DNA of 64,000 nt from Rhodobacter sp. (GTDB lineage: Bacteria; Pseudomonadota; Alphaproteobacteria; Rhodobacterales; Rhodobacteraceae), in contig JAIYDJ010000062.1 in the NCBI GenBank assembly GCA_027487575.1, positions 1 through 64,000 of the forward strand, read 5' to 3'. Within the stretch, counting starts at the first letter, position 1, and every line of letters starts with the position of its first letter. The notes beneath the pieces were generated by a model. That model saw nothing but the letters and a program-made list of their open reading frames with translations. It made no database searches and was not told the origin of the DNA. Below are positions 9,199-17,910 of this stretch, piece after piece. The translations under genes were made by a program, and so were the position numbers.

Positions 9199-10538
9199 TC
9201 TTTCCGATGACAGAGGCCGTCCCGGTCCGCTTCGCCGCGCCGCTGCCCGAGGCCTGCGATGTGGTGGTGATCGGTGGCGGGGTCATGGGGGTGATGACCG
9301 CCTACCACCTTGCCGAACGCGGGCTGTCGGTGGTGGTTTGCGAAAAGGGCCGGATCGCAGGGGAACAGTCCAGCCGCAACTGGGGATGGGTGCGCCAGCA
9401 GTGCCGCGATCCCGACGAGTTGCCGATCATGGTGGAAAGCCTGTCGATCTGGCGGCAGATGTCCGCCGAACTGGGCGACGGGCTGGGGTTCCGGCAGGCG
9501 GGGACAATGTACCTCGCCAATCGGCAGAAGGACTTTGACGCCTACGAGGCGTGGCTGGTGCATGCCCGCGCGCATGGGGTGGACAGCCGGATGCTGTCGC
9601 GGGCTGAAGTGGATGCTATGTTTCCCGACCACCGGGGCGGCTGGGTGGGCGCGATCGCCACGCCGTCGGATGCACGGGCCGAGCCTGCGGTGGCAGTACC
9701 GCTGTTGGCCGAGGCAGCGGTGCGCCGGGGTGCGGTGATCGTCGAGAACTGTGCCGTGCGCGGATTGGACATCGCGGCGGGGGCGGTGGCGGGGGTTGTC
9801 ACCGAACAGGGCCGGGTGCGGTGCAATCAGGTGGTGGTCGCGGGCGGGGCGTGGTCTTCGCTGTTTCTGGCCGCGGCCGGGGTGCGGATACCGCAGCTTT
9901 CGGTGCTGGCGTCGGTCGCGGCGACCGGACCGATGCCGCAGTTTCACGAAGGGGCCGCGACCGACAACGACTTTGCCTTCCGACGCCGTCAGGATGGTGG
10001 CTACACGTTGGCACCGGGGGCAGAGCATGACTTCTTCATCGGGCCGGATGCGTTCCGCAATCTTGCGGCCTATCTGCCGGTGTTGCGCAAGGATTTCCGC
10101 AGCACCACCTTCCGGCCCCGCGCGCCGAAGGGCTATCCGGATGGCTGGGGTACGCCCCGCCGCTGGGACCTTGACCGCGCGTCGCCGTTCGAGGCGGTTC
10201 GGGTGCTGAACCCCGCGCCGAACATGGCAACCGTGGGCCGTATCCTTGACAGTTTTGCCAGCGCCTTTCCGGCGCTGGGGCGGCCGACGGTGCGCGTGGC
10301 CTGGGCGGGAATGATCGACACGATGCCCGACATCGTGCCGGTGATCGACCGTGTGGCCCATGTGCCCGGGCTGGTGGTGGCGACGGGGCTGTCGGGGCAT
10401 GGCTTCGGGATCGGGCCGGGCATGGGGCGGGTCGTGGCCGATCTGGTCGCGGGGCGTGCGGTCGGCCACGATCTGCACCGGTTCCGCCTGTCGCGGTTCC
10501 GCGACGGCAGCGGCGCAAGGCCCGGACCCTCATTGTAG
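9195..10538 (+). CDS. FAD-dependent oxidoreductase, DAO/DadA family
   Basis: This 447-aa flavoprotein has an N-terminal Rossmann dinucleotide motif (VVVIGGGVMGVMTAYHLAERG region, residues about 18-38) and the C-terminal GLSGHGFGIGPGMGR segment typical of the DAO fold, which includes D-amino acid and sarcosine oxidases and dehydrogenases. Translation may begin at GTG 9195, overlapping the deacetylase stop by 4 nt, or at ATG 9207. The overlap indicates co-translation with the ArgE-like protein. A likely job is oxidative deamination or demethylation of the amino acid released by that hydrolase, but the substrate cannot be told from sequence. Confidence 0.85.
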   Translation: MIFPMTEAVPVRFAAPLPEACDVVVIGGGVMGVMTAYHLAERGLSVVVCEKGRIAGEQSSRNWGWVRQQCRDPDELPIMVESLSIWRQMSAELGDGLGFRQAGTMYLANRQKDFDAYEAWLVHARAHGVDSRMLSRAEVDAMFPDHRGGWVGAIATPSDARAEPAVAVPLLAEAAVRRGAVIVENCAVRGLDIAAGAVAGVVTEQGRVRCNQVVVAGGAWSSLFLAAAGVRIPQLSVLASVAATGPMPQFHEGAATDNDFAFRRRQDGGYTLAPGAEHDFFIGPDAFRNLAAYLPVLRKDFRSTTFRPRAPKGYPDGWGTPRRWDLDRASPFEAVRVLNPAPNMATVGRILDSFASAFPALGRPTVRVAWAGMIDTMPDIVPVIDRVAHVPGLVVATGLSGHGFGIGPGMGRVVADLVAGRAVGHDLHRFRLSRFRDGSGARPGPSL

Positions 10539-10569
10539 CGTTTTCAGGGTTTACCCTTGGCAGGCGGCG

Positions 10570-10581
10570 GGCTAGCTAGCC
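10570..10581. promoter_or_regulatory. Perfect 12-bp palindrome upstream of the Hsp70-like gene
   Basis: GGCTAGCTAGCC is a perfect palindrome, flanked by GGCG and GCC that extend it imperfectly. It sits 24 nt before the YegD-like start and ahead of its AAGGAG ribosome site. It may be an operator or just a 5'-leader hairpin. Confidence 0.35.
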
Positions 10582-10604
10582 GCCTTCAACCAAGGAGTAG
10601 CGCC

Positions 10605-11855
10605 ATGCCCCCCCTGACTTGCGGGATCGATTTCGGCACGTCGAATTCCACCGTGGCGCTGGCGACCGGGGGCAGTGCCCGGCTGATTGCGCTGGAGGGC
10701 ACCCATGTCACGCTGCCGTCTGCCGTGTTCTGGCATTCCGACGACCCGCCGGAATTCGGCCGCGCCGCGATCGACGCCTATGTGCGGGGCGAAGAGGGGC
10801 GGCTGATGCGCGGGCTGAAAAGCACACTGGGATCGTCTCTGATCAACGACCGCACGCGGGTGGGGTCGCGCACGGTGTCGTTCCGCGACATCGTGGCCCG
10901 GTTCTTTGCCGAACTGCGGTTGCGGCTGGATGCGGTGCAGCCGGGAGTAACGTCCGTTGTGCTGGGCAGGCCCGTGCATTTCGTCGAGAATGACGCCGCA
11001 GGCGATCTGGCGGCGCAGGGGGTGCTGGCCGACATCGCGGCGCAAGTCGGGTTCCGCGAGATCGGATTCCAGTACGAACCCATCGCGGCGGCGCTGGACT
11101 ATGAAAGCGGGATTGCGGCAGAGGAACTGGTGCTGATCGTCGATATCGGTGGCGGCACGTCGGACTTTTCGCTGGTGCGGGTGTCGCCTGCGCGGGCGCG
11201 TGCGGCGGACCGGGCGGCGGACATTCTGGCGAACGACGGCATCCGGGTGGGCGGCACCGATTTCGACCGGCTGTTGAGCCTGGCCGAGGTGATGCCGGGT
11301 CTGGGCTATCTGACCACGACCGGGCAGGGGCGGGCGGTGATGCCGCGGCACTACTATCTGGACCTTGCGACGTGGCACCGCATCAACTTTCTCTATACCC
11401 AGCGGGTCGAGGCGGACCTGAAGGCGCTCGCGAACGAGGCCGACCACCCCGAACGCATCTCGCGGTTGCGCCGGGTGATCGAACAGCGCGCAGGCCACGG
11501 GTTGGCCATCGCAGTGGAGGAGGCGAAGATAGCGCTGTCGGGGGCCGAGGTGGCGCGGCTGGCGCTGTCGGGCCTGACGGGCGGGCCAAACCCTCTGGCG
11601 ACGCGCGCGGGCTTCGAGGCGGCGGTGGCTGCCCCGGTGGAACGGGTCGCGGCCACGATGCGCAGCCTGCTGGCGCAGGCGGGGGTGCGGGCGGATCAGG
11701 TGGGAACCGTGTTCATGACCGGCGGATCGTCGGGCCTGCCGGTGCTGCGGCGGCTGGTGGGTGCGGTGCTGCCCGGTGTGCGCATCGCGACGGGCGACAT
11801 GCTGGGGTCGGTCGGGACCGGTCTGGCGCTGGATGCGGGGCGGCGGTTCGGCTAG
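10605..11855 (+). CDS. yegD: Hsp70-family ATPase, YegD type
   Basis: This 416-aa actin/Hsp70-fold ATPase carries the phosphate-1 motif GIDFGTSNSTVAL at residues 5-17, the phosphate-2 motif IVDIGGGTSDFSL in the middle and the adenosine motif VFMTGGSSGLPVL near the end. Like E. coli YegD (about 450 aa), it lacks the DnaK substrate-binding domain, so it is a truncated-architecture chaperone-like protein whose clients are unknown. The ATG at 10605 is preceded by AAGGAG at the right distance. No DnaJ or GrpE gene is nearby. A small secreted protein gene follows 82 nt downstream. Confidence 0.85.
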   Translation: MPPLTCGIDFGTSNSTVALATGGSARLIALEGTHVTLPSAVFWHSDDPPEFGRAAIDAYVRGEEGRLMRGLKSTLGSSLINDRTRVGSRTVSFRDIVARFFAELRLRLDAVQPGVTSVVLGRPVHFVENDAAGDLAAQGVLADIAAQVGFREIGFQYEPIAAALDYESGIAAEELVLIVDIGGGTSDFSLVRVSPARARAADRAADILANDGIRVGGTDFDRLLSLAEVMPGLGYLTTTGQGRAVMPRHYYLDLATWHRINFLYTQRVEADLKALANEADHPERISRLRRVIEQRAGHGLAIAVEEAKIALSGAEVARLALSGLTGGPNPLATRAGFEAAVAAPVERVAATMRSLLAQAGVRADQVGTVFMTGGSSGLPVLRRLVGAVLPGVRIATGDMLGSVGTGLALDAGRRFG

Positions 11856-11937
11856 AGCGGCGGGGTTTCCCGCCCATCGCGCGGACGCCGCCTTGCGGCG
11901 GGTCGAACCGGGGCGGGCCTTGCGGTAGGCTTCGGCC

Positions 11938-12576
11938 ATGACCAAAAATACCCGCATGAATCGACTTGCAGCCCCGATGCTGGCGCTTGCGCTGGCTTTG
12001 GCGGCGGGAGTGGCGCAGGCCGAACCGACCCGCTGCCGCGCCGATCTGAACGGGGTGGACACCCTGCTGGAGTTCGACACCCGCAGCATGGAATACCGGT
12101 CGCTGTGGGAGGGGTGGAGCCCGCTGGCCCCCGACTGCCCCAGCGCCGCGATCATCGCACGGCTGAAACCGGATGTGCCTTACGTCGAATGGCGCAGCTA
12201 CTGCGTGATCACCGACGACCAGACCGGTGCCTATCTGGCGGTGGTGCAGGGACCCGCAGACAGGTTCGGGCGGTGCCGTAAGGTTGGGAACGCCTGCCGC
12301 GCGGTGAACACGGCAAAGGATTACAGCCTTGCCACGCTGGGCGGGGTGGGCGGGGTGCTGCTGGGGTCCGACAGGGCCTTGCGCGACGCCGGGCTGGACG
12401 GCGTGCCACGCGATGCGCGCCGGGCGGTCCTGAAGGGGGTGACGCGCTATGTCGCCGGAACGCTGGGCACGGCGGGAACAACGGCGGTGTCGATCGTGAC
12501 GGCCCCGGAAGTCCTGATCGGGGCGGCGGCGGGGGCGGTGGTGATCGGCGGGGCGGTCCTGATCTGCAACGACTGA
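11938..12576 (+). CDS. Secreted hypothetical protein with C-terminal hydrophobic segment
   Basis: This 212-aa protein has a Sec-type signal peptide; the hydrophobic core LALALALAAGVAQA ends at an AQA-E cleavage site. The mature part contains six cysteines (RCRADL, APDCPSA, YCVI, RCRK, ACRAV and a final LICND), which suggests disulfides. A Gly/Ala-rich hydrophobic stretch sits at the end (GAAAGAVVIGGAVL) and could anchor it in a membrane. Translation could also begin at the ATG at 11956. It is not recognised as a named family. It lies between the Hsp70-like gene and an amidohydrolase, with no overlap to either. Confidence 0.7.
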   Translation: MTKNTRMNRLAAPMLALALALAAGVAQAEPTRCRADLNGVDTLLEFDTRSMEYRSLWEGWSPLAPDCPSAAIIARLKPDVPYVEWRSYCVITDDQTGAYLAVVQGPADRFGRCRKVGNACRAVNTAKDYSLATLGGVGGVLLGSDRALRDAGLDGVPRDARRAVLKGVTRYVAGTLGTAGTTAVSIVTAPEVLIGAAAGAVVIGGAVLICND

Positions 12577-12664
12577 CGGGCCGTCAGGCTTCGGCGGTTT
12601 TGTTCCGATGCCGGACTTGCGGGGACCGAAACGATGGCGCAGGCTGTCGCAAAGGAGACCTCAA

Positions 12665-13828
12665 ATGCCCGTCAAGAACCGTATCGCCGACCTGTTGCCC
12701 GACCTCGCCGCCATCCGGCAGGACTTTCATGCGCATCCCGAACTGCTGTTCGACGTGCACCGCACCGCGGCGCGGGTGGCCGACCTCCTGCGGTCCTCCG
12801 GCTGTGACGAAGTGGTGGAGGGGATCGGACGGACCGGGGTCGTCGGCGTTATCCGGGGTCGGTCGAACGCGTCAGGGCGTGTCGTGGGGCTGCGTGCCGA
12901 CATGGACGCGCTGCCGATCACCGAGCAGACCGGGATGGCTTACGCCTCGACAACTCCGGGCAAGATGCACGCCTGCGGGCATGACGGGCACACCACCATG
13001 CTGTTGGGGGCGGCCCAGTATCTGGCCGAGACGCGCAACTTCGACGGTACGGCGGTGGTGATCTTCCAGCCCGCCGAAGAGGGTGGCGGCGGGGGCCGCG
13101 AGATGTGCGCGGATGGAATGATGGACCGCTGGGGCATTCAGGAAGTCTACGGGATGCACAACATGCCGGGGATTCCGGTCGGGCATTTCGCGATCCGCGC
13201 CGGTGCGATGATGGCGGCGGCCGACCAGTTCGACATCACGGTCACCGGCAAGGGGGGGCACGCCGCCAAACCGCATGACTGCATCGACACCACGGTGGTG
13301 GCCGCGCACATCATCGTGGCGCTGCAGACCATCGCCTCGCGCGGGGTGGACCCGTTGAAGCAGGTGGTGGTTTCGGTCTGCACGGTGGCGACGGATTCGA
13401 CCGCGCACAACGTGATCCCGCAAGTGGTCAAGATGAAGGGCACGGTCCGGACGATGGATTTTGGCGTGCAGGATTATGTCGAGCGGCGGATTTCCGAGAT
13501 CGTGACGGGCACCGCGACTGCACTGGGGGCGCAAGCGGTGGTCGATTACAAGCGCGGCTATCCGGTGACGGTGAACGCGGTCGAAAACACCGGCTATGCC
13601 GTCGAGGTGGCGAAATCGGTGTCGGGTCAGGTCAACGCCGACACGCCGCCCCTGATGGGGGCCGAGGATTTCAGCTTCATGCTGATCGAGCGGCCGGGGG
13701 CCTATATCCTCCTCGGCAACGGCAACACTGCGGATGTGCACAACCCGGCTTACAACTTCGACGACACGGCGATTCCGTTCGGGGCAAGCTGGTATGCCGG
13801 GATGGTCGAGGCGCGGATGCCGGCGTGA
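12665..13828 (+). CDS. M20-family amidohydrolase (hippurate hydrolase / amino-acylase type)
   Basis: This 387-aa metallo-amidohydrolase cleaves N-acyl (for example benzoyl or acetyl) amino acids. Family motifs in order are FHAHPELLFD, GLRADMDALPI, the metal-binding HACGHDGHTTMLLG, FQPAEEGGGGGREM with the catalytic Glu pair, the dimerisation domain (GKGGHAAKPHD), and the final metal ligand region GAEDFSFM. The ATG at 12665 follows AAAGGAGACC. Together with the ArgE-like enzyme and the peptide importer it makes a local group for using acylated amino acids. The exact substrate is uncertain. Confidence 0.88.
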   Translation: MPVKNRIADLLPDLAAIRQDFHAHPELLFDVHRTAARVADLLRSSGCDEVVEGIGRTGVVGVIRGRSNASGRVVGLRADMDALPITEQTGMAYASTTPGKMHACGHDGHTTMLLGAAQYLAETRNFDGTAVVIFQPAEEGGGGGREMCADGMMDRWGIQEVYGMHNMPGIPVGHFAIRAGAMMAAADQFDITVTGKGGHAAKPHDCIDTTVVAAHIIVALQTIASRGVDPLKQVVVSVCTVATDSTAHNVIPQVVKMKGTVRTMDFGVQDYVERRISEIVTGTATALGAQAVVDYKRGYPVTVNAVENTGYAVEVAKSVSGQVNADTPPLMGAEDFSFMLIERPGAYILLGNGNTADVHNPAYNFDDTAIPFGASWYAGMVEARMPA

Positions 13829-13935
13829 TGCTGCCGGGTGGTTAAACCGAAAAAGCCGGATGGGTTGACCGATGACTCTTCCATGACTGATCGTATCGTT
13901 GGCGGGTGCCGAATCCTGAACGGGAGGCACCCCGC

Positions 13936-14674
13936 GTGAACTGCTTTATCAAAGTCTTTGCCTTCGGATTTGCACTTTCCGCCGCTGCGGCATTTGCACG
14001 ACAGATCAATACGAAACCCACCACTTTGCCAACAGACCGCAATCCCTGCGTCATGTTCACAGATGCAGCCACCTATGTCTCGCAAACACTGATCATGGCC
14101 CTGGAAAACAAACGTGTTGAGTTTCATGTCCCAGAGGCCTTCTTCGAAGATTTTTTGGGATCGACGTGGTGGATTCGCGGACACTGCGCAGCTGTTCCGG
14201 GTTGAAATCGGCAGTTTCCTTCCCGTCTCCCGAGCCGAGACCGGTCGACGCAACACGCAGGGCATCTGGAATTGGATGGAATTCGTTATCAGTGACACCA
14301 TACCGCTCGATAAAGTAGCTGGGTACAGTGTTGATGATTGGTTGCAACCCCTCGATCCTGACCATGGCCTGGCCATGTATGCGCGCAGTGCGGGACCTTT
14401 TGGCTTGCTGTCGATCCGATCAGCCGGGAAACAGCCAAGCGAGCGTTCTCGAAGCGATACCTATCTTGCCGAAGGCCCGGACAAAGGACTGTCGACCGTG
14501 CTGAGTTGCTCAATCCCGGATGACGGTCCGGGCTCTCCGATTTGTCTCCAGTTTTTCCGTGCCGCCGGAATGGACGTAAAACCGCACCATCGCCGCACCG
14601 AGCTTTCCAATTGGCAGGCATTCCAAATGGACGTGTCCCGATTTCTGACGTGCGCCACGTCCCCAGAACCCTGA
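13936..14674 (+). pseudogene. Secreted hypothetical protein interrupted by a 1-nt frameshift
   Basis: A GTG start at 13936, with GGGAGG 8 nt upstream, opens a frame with a clear signal peptide (FIKVFAFGFALSAAAAFA). It runs to a stop at 14205. A second frame, entered near 14150, continues to 14674 with protein-like sequence (TAQLFRVEIGSFLPVS onward). Removing one T from the T6 run at about 14150-14155 joins them as EDFWDRRGGFADTAQLF and gives one protein of about 245 residues. I do not recognise the family. Base composition is a little lower in GC than the neighbours. Either a real inactivating indel or a homopolymer sequencing error. Confidence 0.65.
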
Positions 14675-14716
14675 AACTTAGAGAAAGTTGCGGGAGTGTA
14701 GTAACAGAGCCACCCT

Positions 14717-14796
14717 CGGGCAGCAATGCCCGCCCACCCCGCTGCCTTCAGGGCGGGGCCACCGGACCACCCTCTTTTCGGGTCTGATGGGTGGGA
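14717..14796 (+). terminator. Cluster of hairpins downstream of the frameshifted gene
   Basis: Three short stems follow each other: CGGGCA-GCAA-TGCCCG (14717-14732), CCCCGC paired with GCGGGG, and CCACCC paired with GGGTGG around a TTTTCGGGTCT loop. They lie between two convergent genes and probably end transcription, though no clean T-run is present. Confidence 0.4.
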
Positions 14797-14806
14797 TCGC
14801 TGCGAA

Positions 14807-14843
14807 GGAGGGCCTCCGGCAGGGATATTTGTGAACAGATGAT
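14807..14843 (-). repeat. Dispersed post-gene repeat, copy B (degenerate)
   Basis: On the minus strand, six bases after the stop of the rimB-rimK gene, comes a diverged CATCTGTTCAC, then AAATATCCC, then a small GGAGG-G-CCTCC palindrome in place of the usual GGGGG/CCCCC hairpin. Position and order match the other copies, but the sequence is more worn. Confidence 0.55.
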
Positions 14844-14848
14844 GCGGG

Positions 14849-16261
14849 TCAGGTCTTTTTCCGCCCCCGGCTGCGGCGGGCGGGGAGGGGGCGCACCTTG
14901 CGTTCGATGGCGTCCAGCAGCATGCCCGCGAGATTCTTGCCCGTGGCCGCTTCAATGCCCTGAAAGCCGGGCGACGAATTGACCTCCAGCACTTTCGGGC
15001 CGTCGGCGGAGCGCAGCAGGTCGACCCCGGCCAGTCCAAGCTTGAAGGCGTGGGCGGCGCGCACCGCCGCCTCGCGTTCGGCGGGGCTGATGCGGACGGG
15101 TTCGGCGGTGCCGCCCTGATGCAGGTTGGACCGGAACTCGCCCGGCGCGCCCCGGCGGCGCATCGAGGCCACCACCTTGCCATCGATTACGAAGCAGCGG
15201 ATGTCGACGCCCTTCGCCTCGGCCACGAAATCCTGCACCAGAAAATCGGCGCGCAGGCCCCGAAACGCGGAAATCAGCGATTGCGCGGCGGAGGGCGTTT
15301 CGGCCAGCACCACGCCTTTACCTTGCGTGCTTTCCAGCAGTTTCACCACGAGCGGCACGCCGCCCACGAGGCCGATCAGATTGTCGGTGTCCTTGGGGGA
15401 CGAGGCGAAGGCGGTGGTCGGCATGCTGATGCGGTGGCGCGACAGGATCTGATGCGCATGCAGCTTGTCGCGCGACGCCACGATGCCTTCGGCAGAGTTG
15501 ATGGTGAAGGTGCCGCGCGCCTGAAACTGGCGCAGCACGGCCGCGCCATAGGCGGTGACCGACACGCCGATGCGCGGGATGATCGCGTCGAAATGCGGCA
15601 GCCGCGCGCCGTCATAGTGGATTTCTGGGGCCAGCGCGTTGATCGCCATGTAGCAGCGCGACGTGTCGATGACTTCGGTCACATGGCCGCGTTTCGACGC
15701 CTCCTCGACGATGCGGCGGGTGGAATAGGCCCCGCCTTCGCGCGACAGCACGGCAATGCGCAGGGTGCGGGTCGGCATTTTCGCCAGGACGCTGGGCGAG
15801 AAATAGCTGTCATACCCCAGCATCGGTTGCAGAAAAGATTCGGTCGGGCTGATCACCGCGCCCTCGCCCAGGGCTTGGCGGCCCAGCAGCATCCGGTTGG
15901 CCATGTTGCCCCGGTCGGTCAGCGTCACCTCGATGGGCCAGCGCCGCGCGCCGATCTGGATGTCGGTCTGGATGACAAAGCGCATCTCTGATTCGCCGTT
16001 CGACGAGGTGACTTCGCGCCGGTCTAGGATCGGAGCGGAGCAGGCCAGCGTCACGTCCGTGCGGCCCGGAATCGGGTGAACGGCGAATCGGACATGCGGG
16101 GCTGCGGAGGGGCCGAACGCCTCGATGTCGAAGGCATGCAGCGCGGATGTGCGCGCGCCGGTGTCGACCTTGGCCGTCAGCGCGGGCAGGCCGAGCGAGG
16201 GCAGGGCGACCCATTCCTCCCATCCGAGGCGCAGTAGGGGCAGGGTGCTGATCTGGTTCAT
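14849..16261 (-). CDS. rimK: Fusion of RimB-like retropepsin domain and RimK ATP-grasp ligase
   Basis: This 470-aa protein has two parts. Residues 1 to about 165 resemble the RimB/'ATP-dependent zinc protease' family, now regarded as retropepsin-like, with the active-site-type motif KVDTGARTSAL at 31-41. Residues about 180-460 are RimK, the ATP-grasp enzyme that adds glutamates to the C-terminus of ribosomal protein S6 (LVGGVPLVVKLLESTQGKGV, FVAEAKGVDIRCFVI and the metal site KVLEVNSSPGFQGIE). In pseudomonads RimA, RimB and RimK are separate. The ATG at 16261 is preferred over an upstream in-frame ATG at 16309. It ends in a basic RRSRGRKKT tail. Confidence 0.85.
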   Translation of the reverse strand: MNQISTLPLLRLGWEEWVALPSLGLPALTAKVDTGARTSALHAFDIEAFGPSAAPHVRFAVHPIPGRTDVTLACSAPILDRREVTSSNGESEMRFVIQTDIQIGARRWPIEVTLTDRGNMANRMLLGRQALGEGAVISPTESFLQPMLGYDSYFSPSVLAKMPTRTLRIAVLSREGGAYSTRRIVEEASKRGHVTEVIDTSRCYMAINALAPEIHYDGARLPHFDAIIPRIGVSVTAYGAAVLRQFQARGTFTINSAEGIVASRDKLHAHQILSRHRISMPTTAFASSPKDTDNLIGLVGGVPLVVKLLESTQGKGVVLAETPSAAQSLISAFRGLRADFLVQDFVAEAKGVDIRCFVIDGKVVASMRRRGAPGEFRSNLHQGGTAEPVRISPAEREAAVRAAHAFKLGLAGVDLLRSADGPKVLEVNSSPGFQGIEAATGKNLAGMLLDAIERKVRPLPARRSRGRKKT

Positions 16262-16328
16262 GGCGGGTTTCCCGGTCGGTGAGGCTTTGGCATGACGCCA
16301 CAATCTCACAGCCGTGTGACAGATGCCG

Positions 16329-17339
16329 TCAGCCGCCGGTATGGCTCATGTGGCGGGTCATCTGGCCTGCGACTTTCTGACGGGAATAGTCGAAGTCGTG
16401 GCCCTTCGGCTTGCGCGCGATGGCGGCGCGGATCGATTGCGTCAGCAGTGCATCGTCCGGGCTGGCGCGCAGGGGCGCGCGCAGGTCGGCCATGTCTTCC
16501 TGTCCGAGGCACATGTAAAGCTCGCCCGTGCAGGTCAGCCGGACCCGGTTGCAGCTTTCGCAGAAGTTGTGGGTCAGGGGCGTGATGAAGCCGATCCGCT
16601 GGCCGGTTTCGGCAAGCCGCACATAGCGCGCCGGGCCGCCGGTGCGGTCGGGCAGGTCGATCAGGGTGAAGCGGTCTGCGAGGCGGGCGCGCAGGTCCTT
16701 CAGGCTCCAGTACTGGTCGAGCCGCTGCGGCTCCCCAAGATCGCCCATCGGCATCACCTCGATGAAGGTCAGGTCGTGGCCGTCACGGGCGCACCAGTCT
16801 GCCAGCGTGTAAAGTTCATCCTCGTTGAAACCTTTCAGTGCCACCGCGTTGATCTTGATGGCCATTCCTGCCTCGCGGGCCGCTGCGATGCCGTCCAGCA
16901 CTTGCGGCAGGCGGCCCCAGCGGGTGATCTTCGCGAATTTCGCGTCATCCAGCGTGTCGAGCGAGACGTTGATCCGTTTCACCCCGCAGGCGGCAAGGTC
17001 GGCGGCATACTTGCGCAACTGGCTGCCGTTGGTCGTCAGGGTCAGTTCCTTCAGCGCGCCGGTTTCAAGGTGCCGCGACATCGCCTGAAAGAAGGTCAGG
17101 ATGCCCTTGCGCACCAGAGGCTCGCCCCCGGTGATGCGCAGTTTCTGCACGCCAAGGCGCACGAAGGCGGAACAAAGGCGGTCAAGTTCTTCAAGGCTCA
17201 GAAGGTCGGCCTTGGGCAGAAAGGTCATCTGTTCGGCCATGCAGTAAGTGCAGCGAAAATCGCAGCGGTCGGTGACCGACACGCGCAGATAGCTGATGGC
17301 GCGGGCGAAGGGGTCGATGAGCGGGGCTGCAGGGTCCAT
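16329..17339 (-). CDS. moaA: GTP 3',8-cyclase MoaA (molybdenum cofactor biosynthesis)
   Basis: This 336-aa radical-SAM enzyme makes 3',8-cyclo-7,8-dihydro-GTP, the first step of molybdopterin synthesis. The N-terminal radical-SAM cluster motif CDFRCTYC (C26, C30, C33) and the C-terminal second cluster ([11 protein letters not shown]) are intact, as are ITGGEPLVR and the conserved C-terminal diglycine that completes the active site. The ATG at 17339 was chosen at the start of family-like sequence; an in-frame ATG at 17438 would overlap the divergent lipoprotein gene. No other moa gene is in the window. Confidence 0.95.
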   Translation of the reverse strand: MDPAAPLIDPFARAISYLRVSVTDRCDFRCTYCMAEQMTFLPKADLLSLEELDRLCSAFVRLGVQKLRITGGEPLVRKGILTFFQAMSRHLETGALKELTLTTNGSQLRKYAADLAACGVKRINVSLDTLDDAKFAKITRWGRLPQVLDGIAAAREAGMAIKINAVALKGFNEDELYTLADWCARDGHDLTFIEVMPMGDLGEPQRLDQYWSLKDLRARLADRFTLIDLPDRTGGPARYVRLAETGQRIGFITPLTHNFCESCNRVRLTCTGELYMCLGQEDMADLRAPLRASPDDALLTQSIRAAIARKPKGHDFDYSRQKVAGQMTRHMSHTGG

Positions 17340-17424
17340 GCCCCAAGGTAGGAACCCGCGCGGTTCGGGGCAAGCGATAATGCGGCGGTTGCAGGGACAG
17401 GTGCCCGCGATTAGGATCGACCGC

Positions 17425-17880
17425 ATGATGAAACACATGATCCTTCTGGGTGTGGCGGCGGGGCTTTCCGGATGCGGAATGCTGGACCGGATGTCACGAC
17501 CCGCCCCGCAACCCGCTGCCGCAGCGGCACCGGTCGCGCCGGTGACTGCGCCCGATCTTGGCGTCGGGCATTCTGCCGCGGCGCTGGATCAGACAACGGC
17601 GGCACAAAGGGCGGCGGCGCTGGATGCGCCGGTTGCGGCCTCGGAAACCGACCTGGGTCTGGTTGTGGTGGCGCTTGGCAGTCCGGCCGAACAGGGATTC
17701 TGGCTGAAGTCCGACAAGGTCGCCACACCCAGCAAGGGGCGGGTGGTCACGGCGGGCGGGCAGTCGGTTGCGGTCGATCTGCAGCCCGGGACGGGGGGCG
17801 CGCTGCTGTCGCTGGCGGTGTTCCGCGCGCTGGGGCTGGGATTGACCGACCTGCCGGAAGTGCGGGTTTTCGCGGATTGA
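17425..17880 (+). CDS. Small putative lipoprotein of unknown function
   Basis: This 151-aa protein has a short lipoprotein signal with lipobox LSGC (C17), followed by a Pro/Ala-rich linker and a conserved-looking globular end ([16 protein letters not shown], then [24 protein letters not shown]). Start ATG 17425 has AGGA upstream. It is divergent from moaA. Proteins of this shape in Rhodobacterales are sometimes labelled 'D-galactarate dehydratase', which is far too long a family to be right; I treat it as unknown. Confidence 0.7.
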   Translation: MMKHMILLGVAAGLSGCGMLDRMSRPAPQPAAAAAPVAPVTAPDLGVGHSAAALDQTTAAQRAAALDAPVAASETDLGLVVVALGSPAEQGFWLKSDKVATPSKGRVVTAGGQSVAVDLQPGTGGALLSLAVFRALGLGLTDLPEVRVFAD

Positions 17881-17884
17881 TGCG

Positions 17885-17910
17885 TAGGATGGGCAGTATT
17901 GCCCATCCTA
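17885..17910. terminator. Bidirectional terminator hairpin between convergent genes
   Basis: A perfect 11-bp inverted repeat TAGGATGGGCA / TGCCCATCCTA with loop GTAT starts 5 nt after the lipoprotein stop. The stop codon of the convergent aldo/keto reductase (CTA at 17908-17910 on the plus strand) lies inside the right arm. Confidence 0.75.

Noticed and set aside
17425-17880. D-galactarate dehydratase label for the small lipoprotein
   Set aside because: The protein is 151 aa with a lipobox; the dehydratase family is several times longer and shares no visible motif.
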